This document shows, one piece after another, positions 23,076 through 36,200 of a stretch of DNA of 64,000 nucleotides. Position numbers and translations under genes: made by a program. Source of the DNA: Pycnopodia helianthoides (Eukaryota; Echinodermata; Asteroidea; Forcipulatida; Asteriidae); contig CM063262.1 in the NCBI GenBank assembly GCA_032158295.1, forward strand, positions 4,435,394 to 4,499,393, written 5' to 3'. The notes beneath the pieces were generated by a model that was given only the letters and a program-made list of their open reading frames with translations, had not been told where the DNA came from and searched no databases. Position 1 is the first letter of the stretch; each line of letters starts with the position of its first letter.

Positions 23076-24592
23076 ATGTCGGGAGTCTGCTGGCACCCAA
23101 CTACTGTCCCATTTAACTAGCTTAAATGTTCAACAGGGCCATAGTCACGAGAGCAGAAGTCTTGCAGGAGCAGCACTCACGCAAGAGTGTAGTCGTGTGA
23201 GAGCCATTATCACTGCAAAAAAAAACGCGAATAACTTGTCCACCTGTGATTTTTCAAACAGTTGTTTCCTTAAGCAATTACCCACTTCAGATACATATAT
23301 GCATACTTGTCTTATCTTGCTGATAAAAATGTAAAAGGTATCAGGAAATGCCGCCCTATACCACAGCGACCTACACCTAGTTTGGCTCAGTTGATTGTCA
23401 AAAGCCGACATTACAGAATTGCATTGAATTAGTTGTTTTCTTTTGGGGTTTATCCAAAAAAAAATGCAAAATTGACCTTCCTTTCATATTCATTGCAATG
23501 AATCAAAGTTTCATATGTAACAGGGTGCCACGAAATCTCGATAGGCTGGTCGCAATTTTAATCGTCGAACAGACAAGTCCAACCATTGTTGACTGGCATG
23601 CGAGAGTTAGTTGAACTATCTACGGTCCTTGATCGAGCTTGCTCAATATCACCATGAGGTTTGTATTGTGACATCACACTTTGCATAGCAACTAAGATTA
23701 ATACTCATCTTAAGATTAATCTTTGCTCTTTGTGAAATCAACCCCAGGTGTAATTGGTTAATATATCAAAAATAGTTTGAGTTGGTTTGTAAAAATTTTA
23801 GCAAAACAGTATCGGGGAATTCTCAAGAAAAGGTACAATAATTTTGTTTGAAACCTACAATGTATAAAGTCACGGTTCATTTTACCTCATGTATAATGAA
23901 AGGGACAACCAAATTCCGCTGCGTCCAATAGACTGTGCAAGTCTTGCGTGTACTTGAACTTTTGGGACCAAGTCGGTCCCAACCATATTATTATTGAGTT
24001 TTACGTGTACCGATTCTGTGTTTCTTCAAGTTTATGGCAATACAAATTATACCATACCATGTTGGAAATTAAAGAAAAATTTAGCCTTGGAATATATGAA
24101 AGTGAAAACAATTTTAACAAATCAACAAAGAAAACTTGACGACAAGACTTGACCTCCATTTCCAGTTACTTGTAAAGAGTAAAGAATGTTTACCCAACTG
24201 ACGTTCATGTTATCTTTATTACTGGTCACACGAATTCAGGTGTGACTGGCAAACTGGCTTTTAAAACAAGTGCATCCTTGTCCAAAATTTCAACTTGGTT
24301 TTGATGTTAGTTTTAATGAATTATTTGTATAGTATAAAAACCGAAAGGGTATTTTTAACAAATTGCTTTGGGTATTCAAAAGAAGATTTGATTTCAAAGA
24401 AAAAATAACTAGTCCTCGTTTTCAATACGCGCAAGACTTGGACAATCTATTGAAGAAACAGTTTGCCTTCATGAGCCTGTACACAAACATCCTTGTACAT
24501 TGATGTAAAGCTACACAAGTATACATACACAATGTAAAACATCCATACATTGTAAACATTCATGTATTTGAAGAGGTTTCCCACGCTCAACT
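23076..24592. other. Intergenic without recognised gene
   Basis: A MITE remnant at 23650-23750 ends in GCTCTTTGTGAAATCAACCC, the family H end. The rest is anonymous AT-rich sequence. Confidence 0.45.
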
Positions 24593-24823
24593 GGGCCCAA
24601 GTTCATGTCTCCGCTTACCGTAAGCAAAGAACCGGCGCTTACGGAAAGTGTATATATCGCAGGTTAGCAGTGAATTTCTGCTTAAGTGCGCATGCGCAGT
24701 CCATGTTTACTAGGCATTCTTCGCTTACACAGCGAGTGCAGAATTTCGGCGCTCGCCCTGCAAGCGAAGAATGGCGATCGCAAGCCCAGAATTCAGCGGT
24801 ACGCAGAGCCATGAAATTGGGCC
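24593..24823. mobile_element. MITE family E copy 1
   Basis: 231 bp with ends GGGCCCAAGTTCATG and CATGAAATTGGGCC and internal GCTTACCGTAAGCAAAGAA. A shorter relative follows at 24842-24956. Both strands are open by chance. Confidence 0.7.
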
Positions 24824-24956
24824 AGATCTGTCGCTGATCAGGGCTGAATTCCAAGTCTCTGCTTACCAGAGGAAGTACTTACAGTCCACAGATTTATGTG
24901 CAATTTCTGGACGTTGTAAGCGCAGGATTCCGCGGTAAGCAGAGCCGTAAAATCGG

Positions 24957-27458
24957 ACACTGACCTATGCATGACAAATATTAAAGCAGTATTTGGTGCT
25001 CGATACGGGGGCATAGTGGTACCCCCCCCCCCGCCCCCCTCCCTCTAATGTGTCTTCACTGTGTAATTTGAATCTCAGGAATTCGTATAGAGGATTTTAG
25101 GGGAGGGGGATCTGTACAAGAGGAAAATACATGTTGTGTGTTTAAAGTCTGGTAACAATTGGAATGGTACCTCCTGCCCCCATATCGGGCAAGGTATATA
25201 AAAACAGACACAGAAATACTCTAATGGTAATAATTACTAACATTTACGCACCTTGATAAAACTGCACCATACTGATCTATGAAACTGTGTATAATTTCTC
25301 CATTGTATTCGGTATCACAGCTGGAATACGAGGTTACATGTGTACTGTATGTATAAAAAATTTAACTTTTTTTTTTTCCCGTTTAAAATGTTTTAAAAAA
25401 TCTACGCATTCTGCAGTATACAGCTTCAACCTTCATAAAATATATAGCATTTTTTTTGTTATATACAAATCGGGCAATATTAAAAACCGGTTACAATTAG
25501 TAAATCTACATGTACACACAAAATGTCATTATACTGAGCGATTTCTTTCCTTTAAGTCATTTCTTAAGTTGTCGTCAACTAAATACGTACTTTAATGTAT
25601 ATTCAGTTAACACCATGTGATATATATCTAAAAGCTGTGTAGATTTGTTCTTTGAAATCTCGTCTCGCTGTTTATTGTACTGCTGCGGAGTAGACTTCTG
25701 AATTAGGGAGACTACTTAGTTCTTTAAAAAAAACTGTCCCGCTTGTTAATTAACTACTACCTGGGGGGGAGGTACATTTGTACGTGTACATGGAGGAACT
25801 CTGTCGGAACTTTCGCTTAGTGGATCATGGGGACTTCTTGTCATTAACTTCACTGCAACGAAGTGAGTTCTTAATTGGTCTCCATGTTCCGACCAGCCTG
25901 CTCTATAGTCATCGTCAGGAGACTGAAGAGTGTTTGAGATGCTGATCTCTTTATAGATAGGTTGCAGCGTGACGTAAATCGGCCATCTTATAGGGGCAGT
26001 TGAGAACAAACAGTCGTGCGTTTCGTGTGAGAACGGCGTGCAACTCGCGCGTAATTTCACGAAACTCATTGCAGGATTGGTCAGTGAACAACGCGGCTGC
26101 GTTAATAAGTTGAGCGCTTGACGCACCTGCAAGGCCAAAATGCAATTTGCCTGTAAAGATGGCGTCTACCGGGAACTATCTATAGGGGATTCAGGGTTTC
26201 AGTGCAGACACAGCACTGCTCTGATTGGTTCTTCTGAAAGGAGAACTGTGGTTGGAGGGCTCAGAGTTATCGTGTGGGCTGCCCAATGTGTGTGGTTGCC
26301 CTGAAACCTACTCTGCAATATTAGAATCAGCAAGATAAGTTCTTAAAGAAAAAATCTACATGGCATAACATGGTGTCACTGCAAATGATACCTCCCCATG
26401 CAGTGCCTCAAAACCCATATAATATATTTTAGTTGTACATGTAATGTTAAAACAAAAATCAGTTCCTCGCTTTAACGCCACGTCAACTTTTCCTTATAAT
26501 GTTGACTTCATAATCAATTAACAGCAAGAAAATAAAAATGATTTAAATTTTTAAAAGCTGAAACCAACTCCTAAAAAACGTAAGGTTAAAAAAAAAGCAA
26601 TATTCCCCAAATAGCCTCTCTGATGCTAGACATTTCTAAAGCTCCATTTTAATAAAGTCCTCCACTACTAACTTATTAAATTTTGTGCACATGTACTTTG
26701 AGGGATGGGCTTGGTGAGTTTTTGTCATTTGTCCCTGTAAAATAATCACCACGCACCCATACATATTTTGATTTTTTGACCCTTTTTTTTCTTCTAAAAG
26801 TGTCAAAATGTAGTAATATAAAACAAAAATGTTGTTTTGTTTTTAGAAACTATAATGTTAACATTGGAAACATTGGAAAATGTCAATTCAGGACATGACC
26901 TTTACTTTGACCTTTTGAGTGGAAGGAGGTCTGATCTTGCAGACGTTTCTAGCCGCAATAGAGTCTAAAGATTTAAGGACCAAATGCTGCTTACTGCATA
27001 TTGCATGTAGAACGGTCACGTCCCTCCTACCCCCAAAAAACCATCACCACCATCCACCCCTCAAAAAAAAAAAATAGCCCATATGAAAAAGAACACTCCA
27101 CATTATCTGTAATATTGTACATTATGTGCTTTTGGTATGGAAGCCTGTTTCTGCTATAATGCAAAAAAAACTGTTGCCGATAACAAAACCTTTCTCTCGC
27201 TTGATTAAAAATAGGGGGCTCGTTTCATTAAAAAACTGCTGACCGGTTCAGCAACCTTTAAAACAATTTGTTGAAGAGAAATGTGGCTAAGTACAAAGTG
27301 CATTCCGTAAAGGTAACCAATCAAGAAGATTTGACAGTAGTTGTGCACCTCCACAACAGGTTTACATAGTTCAATGCATAACTCAGCTGCACCGGCAAAG
27401 TAATGCGTCTTACGCTTTGCTTGAAATAAAGCAGTGCAAAAAAAAAAGTTAGTGGCCT
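24957..27458. other. Intergenic; one possible Penelope-like fragment
   Basis: 25000-25190 repeats 3350-3560. 25746-26160 is a CG-richer block with a hammerhead-like motif (25878-25923) and a 130-residue minus-strand ORF of no recognised family. 26160-27458 is AT-rich with A and C runs. No gene is recognised. Confidence 0.5.
25878..25923 (-). ncRNA. Possible degraded hammerhead-like motif
   Basis: Minus strand: GTCTC, CTGACGA, then stem II TGAC...GTCG, GAA, CATG, and GAGAC pairing with the first GTCTC. The core matches except after GAA, where A15.1 is C and a G lies before the cleavage-side stem. If it was a ribozyme, it is probably inactive now. Confidence 0.35.
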
Positions 27459-27713
27459 GGGTCCAATTTCATGGCTATGCTTACCGTAAGCAAAGAATCG
27501 GCGCTTACGGAAGCAGGGAATTCCGCGCTTACGCCAAGCGTGTTTCACGAATTGGCAGGGGAATTTTTGCCTGTGCGCTTGCATACTCATTGTTACTCGG
27601 CATTTTCCACTTACGCAACAACTAGCACAGAAATTTGGTGCTTGCACAGTAAGCGGAGAATGGTGATCGCAAGCGCAAAATCCGGTGGTAAGCAGAACCT
27701 TGAAATTGGGCCC
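27459..27713. mobile_element. MITE family E copy 2
   Basis: 255 bp with GGGTCCAATTTCATGGC and CCTTGAAATTGGGCCC ends and the CTTACCGTAAGCAAAGAATC interior. Copy 3, shorter, is at 28060-28182. Confidence 0.75.
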
Positions 27714-27818
27714 TGATGTTCCCGACCCTAGCAGAGTCTTCCAAAGGCTAAAAATCGAAGTGGTCACAAACCCGTAATTTTTTACTAACGGCCACTCCAA
27801 AAAGCAGAAAACTTCTGT

Positions 27819-28048
27819 TTAACCCTCCTACTCTCAGTGACTCTTGGCAACATTTTCCAGTGAGTTGACCAACCATTTGAAACCATTCGACTGCCTAGGT
27901 TGTGTACAGTGGCACAACTGTGCACAGAACTAACTGTGTACTGTGTACATGCATTCCCTCATGGTATCATATTGCAGGCTGGCATAGTTTATCTATCAGC
28001 CAAAACCACAGTGAATGGTATTGAATGGTCAGACAGCAAGAGGGTTAA
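27819..28048. mobile_element. TTAA-ended MITE family Q
   Basis: 230 bp between TTAACCCTCCTACTCTCA and AGCAAGAGGGTTAA. The TTAA plus CCCT ends are piggyBac-like. Confidence 0.65.
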
Positions 28049-28329
28049 TTGACTTCCCAAGGTCCAATATCATGGCTTTGCTTACTGCGGAATTCTGTGC
28101 TTACGGTGCCCTGTTAAGCACACGATTCTATGAGCAGCAAGCGCAGAATTTCGTGGTAAGCACATCCATGAAATTAGGCCCTGTTCTATGATAATAGGCT
28201 AGGGTTGTTGGAAGCATTGCATTTCAATTTTTGATACATGCACTGCTATTTCTCAAAATACACACTTCTTTTATTTAGGGGAAATTTACACCATGCAATC
28301 TTTATTTGAATTGTGTCTATTGACCCAAT

Positions 28330-28870
28330 GAGCCATTTGCGATTTAGATTTGAATAATGTCTGGTACAGTGCAATGACTTGCTTTATAGTCACAAGTTAC
28401 TGCTTAAATTTGTATTCCTCAGACTATAGAGACAGTTGCTATGTCAAATGGTTCGGGGCCAGCTTTTGTAATGTCCAGATGAGCAAACCCTGTACCCAGT
28501 GGTACCATTGTGCCTTAAACATTCATTCAAAATGAGTATGGGGGTTCACAGTCTCTAACATGAGACCCCCGAACCATGAGACTGTGGCCCTTTTCGAATC
28601 CACGGCTTCGCTCCGGATTGTGCTTCAGACCAGTTTTCTTGTCTGAAGCCCTGACCGCAAAGCATGCGTAAGTTAAAATAATTGAGGAGCCTAGCTAGCC
28701 TGAGCTGATTTTGGAGCCGAAGCCATGAATTCGAAAAGGGTCATACATTGTAGCAACTGCCTCTATAGTCTGAGGAATTCAAATCTAAGCGGTAAGCTGT
28801 GACTAAGCAAGTCATTGTTCCAGAAATTACTCAAATCTAACTCGCAAATGGCTGAATCTGCCATCACTAT
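28330..28870. mobile_element. Foldback element with nested MITE family F
   Basis: The arms 28330-28450 and 28750-28870 are inverted: GCCATTTGCGATTTAGATTT against AATCTAACTCGCAAATGGC, and CTCAGACTATAGAGACAGTTG against its complement. Between them, 28586-28742 is a MITE ending in GGCCCTTTTCGAATC and GAATTCGAAAAGGGTC, also found at 60261-60423. Confidence 0.7.
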
Positions 28871-29128
28871 TTTCATGTAAATCTTGGTACCACCATTTTG
28901 AATATTGACTCCTAAAAATGGCAGACCGTGGGCAGACAGTAACCACAAGTGGCTTTAGAGCGAGGGGTCAATACACCAGAGTAACCACTTTCTGGAACAT
29001 TCCAGGATTGGTTAACGATGACCAAGAGAGGGCGCTATACAAAAGAAGACATGATCTTTCAGTTTAAGTCATGCATATTAACAGAGACTGATGGACAGTA
29101 ACAAGAAGCTTTCCTCTCTTAAACGCTT

Positions 29129-29330
29129 GGCCCAATTTCATAGAGCTGCTTCAGCAGGGAAAAAAAAAAATGCTTGACAATTTTCTGCTTACCAGAAACG
29201 AGCAGGACACCAGTCACAAATTGTACATTTGAGATGATACTAGTTTGGCTGGTAACCTTATTCTGGTAAGCATAATTTGGTTGTGCTCAGCTACTTTATG
29301 CTTTAAAAGCAGCTCCATGAAGTTGGGCCC
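29129..29330. mobile_element. MITE family D copy 6
   Basis: About 202 bp with the GGCCCAATTTCATAGAGCTG and AGTTGGGCCC ends. It lies downstream of the PAG1-like stop codon, possibly in the 3' UTR. Confidence 0.8.
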
Positions 29331-29341
29331 AGACATAGAGT

Positions 29342-29463
29342 TATATAGAAGAACTAGAGGGCGCACTAGCCAAGTTACGTGACTCGTCGCGCGGGTGGTG
29401 CGGCCATGTTTTAAGTGCACGCAGTATTGCCAGTGCGCCCTCTAGTTCTTATATATAAGTCTA
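29342..29463. mobile_element. Small inverted-repeat element downstream of the PAG1-like gene
   Basis: The arms are GAACTAGAGGGCGCACT and AGTGCGCCCTCTAGTTC, with a GC-rich centre. It ends about 30 bp from the PAG1-like stop and is likely to be transcribed as 3' UTR. Confidence 0.6.
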
Positions 29464-29495
29464 TGGGCCCAGATGACAGATCCTACCGCATGGGT

Positions 29496-30280
29496 TTAAA
29501 GTCTCGTCTCTTGGAGGGGAAAGACGATGTCTTCATACTCATCCGTGTTGTTGTTGGCGTTTCCATTGCCCTCCGCTACTGCGTCTTGCTGCTTCCAAAC
29601 CGTGTTGCCCTCGGCCTCTTTTGGCTTCTCACCTTTACCGTCGCTACCCTTCTCATGATGTCCCCCCTTTGAATGCTTCTTCTCTTTCTTGGAATCCTTC
29701 TTGGCTTTCTTAGCGGCCTTCTGCTTCTCCTTTTTACTGGATGTTGACGGCGGCACCACGCTCACTATTTCATAACTGTGACTCCCCCCGACTGCACTGT
29801 GGGCGTTTTCGGAGGGTTTACTCGGTTTGTTCGATTCCACATCAATGTACATGTGTTCCTTCTTCTGCCAGAGGCTACTGCTCGTGGGCTGCTCGTCAAC
29901 ATGGACCATCCCGCCGGCAATGGCGGCCGTGTTGGAATCAGAGTTCCTCGGCACATCTTCAATCGACTGATAACTGTCTTCCTGCACGTCCGGTGGCGGG
30001 GTCGGGGTGACCGCGCGAGCGCTGTTTCTCTTCGTGTCCTTCGAACCCTGACCTTTGCTCTTCTTCTCCACCACAGCGTACACTGGTAGCTCGTCGTCGC
30101 TCATGGGCGGTGCCTTGACCTCCGTCTTGGCGTTGTTATTGCTCCGACTTGATGGCTCTTTGTGGGCCTTGTTGACCTTAGCGTAGTTCGCCTCCGACAT
30201 GTTACCGCTGACGGCGTACGTCGGTGCATCGTTCGGGACGGGGCGCTTCTCCGTAACTGCATAGGGCTGGATATCATCTT
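29496..30280 (-). CDS. PAG1: PAG1-like exon 8: C-terminal segment with PDZ ligand
   Basis: The acceptor TCTCACTCCAG leads into 261 codons ending TAA at 29496-29498. It encodes NYAKVNK (the likely Csk-site counterpart), VYAVVEKK, SYQSIED, MYIDVES, SYEIVS, a Lys-rich stretch (KKEKQKAAKKAKKDSKKEKK) and the end EYEDIVFPLQETRL. The terminal ETRL is a class I PDZ ligand like the ITRL of vertebrate PAG1. Confidence 0.9.
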
Positions 30281-33200
30281 CTGGAGTGAGAGGAGCATTT
30301 TAAAATTTTTTGTGAAAAACCTGAAGAAAAGTATGTTAGTTGTTCATGAAAAGATCCCTTATGCCAATGGCATCATTTTAACCCACATCTGCCTAACTAC
30401 GAGATTTCCTGTAGGACAAACACGTAAAAGAACCCAGTGCACTTATCGAAAAGAGAAGGGGTTCGCCCCGGTGTTCCTGGTTTGATTGGCAGCATATTGC
30501 GCCACCGCACCTTGTAAACCATTACATTGTGCTATAAATGCATCTAGGTCTCATACTTCAAAACGTAGCTCCACATACATGGCAGGTAAAAATACTGAGC
30601 GCCTTGTATCCTTTGGCAAAAGGCGCTATATAAATACAGTTATTATTATTATTATTATTATTTAAACACATGTCAATGCCTACATGCATGACATGTGCCT
30701 GCAGGAAACCCTAGTCTTTGTTTATTAGTGCTATGAAATGGAAAACACATTGCAAAATATATCGCGTTAAATAGAATTATGTACTCGTGCCAGAAGTACA
30801 CAGTTTGTTGAGTATGCTTTTGCAAGGCAGCAATGGATGTTTTAAAAAGGTAGGGTCTTAGATCGGTAAATACCCCCAAAAAATAAATGACCATAAAAAC
30901 TTACTTGGTGAGAAGCACTGCAGCTATTGACGACAGTATAAACCATGTCAACTATTTTGAGAAAGGGTTCCTTTTGAAGTATATGGTTTGATAACTTTCC
31001 ACCTAAAAACATTTAAATCTAAGAAACCAATTTGCGTTGAAAGGTTGCTTTTTAGCTTCGAAACTTTTGAATCATATGAGTCTTTCTACAGAACCAGATC
31101 AATGCATCTGAAATGAGACACCATAGCAAAAAGAAACATGACCCTAGAAAAGTTCTGCCAACCATATACATTACCTAGATATCATCTCACCAAACAAAAA
31201 CTTTCAAATAAACTGTATGTATGTACATAACTTTCACATTTCTGGCGTGGTTTCAGGATCACTTTGAACTTGTACGCAGTGTTATTATTAATGGAACCCT
31301 CACGCCTTGTCCTATGTATTGTTATAAGTTGCATCCCTCTGTAGCCACTTTTAGTTCACGAAAGAGTCTATTCTGTCTTAGTTAAATATCGAACCTACTC
31401 GCACTGTACTTGTTAATTGTTAGTCCATGTGTGTTTTTGTCTGTCCGGGCATACCCACCACAAAGCCTTGGCTTTTCTGGCTATGCCCCCATTTCCAATT
31501 ATTCTCTAATTGTTCTTTGTTATTGTTACAATGATGATTCTCTGTTGGAGTGGAAATAAATGCCTTGAAATGAAATGAACTTGATATGAATACTCGGATA
31601 CAAAAGTAATAAGTTGTTTTTTTTTCTTTTCTTTTTCTTTCCGAGTCATATCGTATTGCTGCTGTCCCCGTTACTATTATTGTACGTACAATATGCCAGG
31701 CGAGATGAAGTTCAAGACTTTCTAAGCTTTCAACACATTCAAAATTGTTCACGAGCAACCATGAACTGGGAATGCATGTTCTGGGCTCGATTTCACAAAG
31801 GGATCACACTGATTGTAACTGCAAATCCATCGCAGTTGCTTAGCAAAGAGTGATGTCACAATACAAATCACTATGGTAATACTGATAACTCATCTTACGA
31901 TGAATCTTAGTGCTTTGTGAAATCGACCCCAGGACAGTTCATGACGTTTTCTTCAATTTTATTGTTCATGAACAACCATGAACTGGGAATGCATGTTCTG
32001 GACAGTTCATGAAGTTTTCTTCAATTTTATTGTTCATGAACAACCATGAACTGGGAATGCATGTTCTGGACAGTTCATGACGTTTTCTTCAATTTTATTG
32101 TTCATGAACAACCATGAACTGGGAATGCATGTTCTGGACAGTTCATGACGTTTTCTTCAATTTTATTGTTCATGAACAACCATGAACTGGGAATGCATGT
32201 TCTGGACAGTTCATGACGTTTTCTTCAATTTTATTGTTCATGAACTACCATGAACTGGGAATGCATGTTCTGGACAGTTCATGACGTTTTCTTCAATTTT
32301 ATTGTTCATGAACAACCATGAACTGGGAATGCATGTTCTGGACAGTTCATGACGTTTTCTTCAATTTTATTGTTCATGAACAACCATGAACTGGGAATGC
32401 ATGTTCTGGACAGTTCATGAAGTTTTCTTCAATTTTATTGTTCATGAACAACCATGAACTGGGAATGCATGTTCTGGACAGTTCATGACGTTTTCTTCAA
32501 TTTTATTGTTCATGAACAACCATGAACTGGGAATGCATGTTCTGGACAGTTCATGACGTTTTCTTCAATTTTATTGTTCATGAACAACCATGAACTGGGA
32601 ATGCATGTTCTGGACAGTTCATGACGTTTTCTTCAATTTTATTGTTCATGAACAACCATGAACTGGGAATGCATGTTCTGGACAGTTCATGGCGTTTTCT
32701 TCAATTTTATTGTTCATGAACAACCATGAACTGGGAATGCATGTTCTGGACAGTTCATGAAGTTTTCTTCAATTTTATTGTTCATGAACAACCATGAACT
32801 GGGAATGCATGTTCTGGACAGTTCATGACGTTTTCTTCAATTTTATTGTTCATGAACAACCATGAACTGGGAATGCATGTTCTGGACAGTTCATGGCGTT
32901 TTCTTCAATTTTATTGTTCATGAACAACCATGAACTGGGAATGCATGTTCTGGACAGTTCATGACGTTTTCTTCAATTTTATTGTTCATGAACAACCATG
33001 AACTGGGAATGCATGTTCTGGACAGTTCATGACGTTTTCTTCAATTTTATTGTTCATGAACAACCATGAACTGGGAATGCATGTTCTGGACAGTTCGTGA
33101 CGTTTTCTTCAATTTTATTGTTCATGAACAACCATGAACTGGGAATGCATGTTCTGGACAGTTCATGAAGTCTTCTTCAATTTTATTGTTCACGAACAAC

Positions 33201-36200
33201 CATGAACTGGGAATGCATGTTCTGGACAGTTCATGGCATTTTCTTCAATTTTATTGTTCATGAACAACCATGAACTGGGAATGCATGTTCTGGACAGTTC
33301 ATGACGTTTTCTTCAATTTTATTGTTCGTGAACAACCATGAACTGGGAATGCATGTTCTGGACAGTTCATGACGTTTTCTTCAATTTTATTGTTCATGAA
33401 CAACCATGAACTGGGAATGCATGTTCTGGACAGTTCATGACGTTTTCTTCAATTTTATTGTTCATGAACAACCATGAACTGGGAATGCATGTTCTGGACA
33501 GTTCATGACGTTTTCTTCAATTTTATTGTTCATGAACAACCATGAACTGGGAATGCATGTTCTGGACAGTTCATGGCGTTTTCTTCAATTTTATTGTTCA
33601 TGAACAACCATGAACTGGGAATGCATGTTCTGGACAGTTCATGACGTTTTCTTCAATTTTATTGTTCATGAACAACCATGCACTGGGAATGCATGTTCTG
33701 GACAGTTCATGACGTTTTCTTCAATTTTATTGTTCATGAACAACCATGAACTGGGAATGCATGTTCTGGACAGTTCATGACGTTTTCTTCAATTTTATTG
33801 TTCGTGAACAACCATGAACTGGGAATGCATGTTCTGGACAGTTCATGACGTTTTCTTCAATGTTATTGTTCATGAACAACCATGAACTGGGAATGCATGT
33901 TCTGGACAGTTCATGAAGTTTTCTTCAATTTTATTGTTCATGAACAACCATGAACTGGGAATGCATGTTCTGGACAGTTCATGAAGTTTTCTTCAATTTG
34001 TTGTTCATGAACAACCATGAACTGGGAATGCATGTTCTGGACAGTTCATGACATTTTCTTCAATTTTATTGTTCATGAACAACCATGAACTGGGAATGCA
34101 TGTTCTGGACAGTTCATGACGTTTTCTTCAATTTTATTGTTCATGAACAACCATGCACTGGGAATGCATGTTCTGGACAGTTCATGAAGTTTTCTTCAAT
34201 TTTATTGTTATGAACAACCATGAACTGGGAATGCATGTTCTGGACAGTTCATGAAGTTTTCTTCAATTTATTGTTCATGAACAACCATGAACTGGGAATG
34301 CATGTTCTGGACAGTTCATGACGTTTTCTTCAATTTTATTGTTCATGAACAACCATGCACTGGGAATGCATGTTCTGGACAGTTCCTGACGTTTTTCTTC
34401 AATTTTATTGTTTATGAACAACCATGCACTGGGAATGCATGTTCTGGACAGTTCATGACGTTTTCTTCAATTTTATTGTTCATGAACAACCATGAACTGG
34501 GAATGCTTGTCTGGACAGTTCATGAAGTTTTCTTCAATTTTATTGTTCATGAACAACCATGAACTGGGAATGCATGTTCTGGACAGTTCATGAAGTTTTC
34601 TTCAATTTTATTGTTCATGAACAACCATGAACTGGGAATGCATGTTCTGGACAGTTCATGAAATTTTCACAGGTTAGTTTTATTGTATATATCTACATTT
34701 AGATAGGATTAAAACAATCAAACGGTCCCCAAAACCAAAGGTATACTTTGCCTTTAAAGGAACGTTACAGAATTGGTTTTTGCTAACAAAACAGTGCTGG
34801 CAGTGTAATCACTTTATGTAATCCACCATATACATAAACTGACAAACCTGTAGAAGTTTGAGATCGATCGGCCATCTGGGTCACGAGAAAATAATGCAAA
34901 ACAGTTTACAAATTTGCATGTGTTATACAATGCATGAATAAAACGCTCATGAGCGATAAACTCCAATCGGAAATTAGTTTTATTTATTTCTCATCAAATA
35001 TGGCATTTCAGACAGAAATATTTCTAGGGATGTTTTCTACTATCATCATCATTAGACCGTGTAAGTTTTATGTAAATCTGTGATCAAAAGTATATTTTAC
35101 AATTACCAATTCTGTAATGTTCCTTTAACTGCATACTGTTAGACTGCATGCCACAAGATCAAAGAAGAATGAGAGGGGACCTGATCAGTAGACAAGAAAC
35201 CACACATACCTGTTGGCTGATCAGGTGCAGCTTGAGTCAGTTTTGGTCTCGTCTCATCCGTGATCTCCTCATAGAGGCGTGGCGCCTTCGTCATCTGCCA
35301 ATCATTGCTGGCCGATGGCTCTTTACTCGCTGACGGTCCCTGAAACCAAATCACCGGTAATAATGTAATCACATAGTAAATCCGGAATCACTCAATAATT
35401 AATCAATAAGTCAATCCTTGATCATCAGGGTCAGGAATCACTCAACTAATCAACAATTAATCCCCCGATCATCAGGTCGACCCGTCATTCGATCAACCGG
35501 TAGAATGTGTGATTTGTTCATCAATAAATAATATTATTTGTGTTTTACACTACACCTAGTGTAATAATTAGCTCTGTACACTCGTGCTCCCCCCTTTGAG
35601 TCCAAACCCCCAAACCTCATTCTACCACTTCAAACCTCATTCTATCACAGACTGTTTCCAACCTCATTCAAACCTCGTTCTACCATACTGTTTTAAACCT
35701 CCTAGCACTAGACTGCTTCAAACCTCATTCTAGCAGTACTTTCCTTTTTCAAACATATTCTAGCACAGACTGTTTCAAACCTCACTCTACCATAGACTGT
35801 TTTAAACCTCTTTCTAGCACTAGACTGCTTCAAACCTCATTCTAGCACAGACTGTGCTTCAAACCCCTTTCTGACACTAGACTGCTTCAAACCTCATTCT
35901 ATCACAGACTGCTTCAAACCTCATTCTATCACAGACTGCTTCAAACCTCATTCTATCACAGACTGCTTCAAACCTCATTCTAGCACTGACTGTGCTTCAA
36001 ACCTCTTTCTGGCACTAGACTGCTTCAAACCTCATTCTGACGTTTCACAAGTCGAGTCAGCCATGTCCGCAGCTTAAAACGGAACTCCTGCGCCATGATT
36101 CTCTTAACTTCACAGATTTCACAAAACACCGCCAGTCAGGACCATTATCCACAAAGCCCTCCGATCATTTTGGACTCTAGTTTCCTATCGCAAGAATCTC

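Noticed and set aside
25746..26138. 130-codon minus-strand ORF as a host gene
   Set aside because: There is no recognisable domain or splice context, and it overlaps a possible retroelement terminal repeat.
27321..27800. 159-codon minus-strand ORF
   Set aside because: Most of it is the antisense of a family E MITE.
34287..34562. ORF of 91 codons with repeated MNWECMFWTVH-like units
   Set aside because: It is chance translation of the 68-bp array. 68 is not a multiple of three, and the frame holds only where indels occur.
31932..34660. CRISPR-like regular repeats
   Set aside because: The units are contiguous, with no unique spacers, and the genome is eukaryotic.
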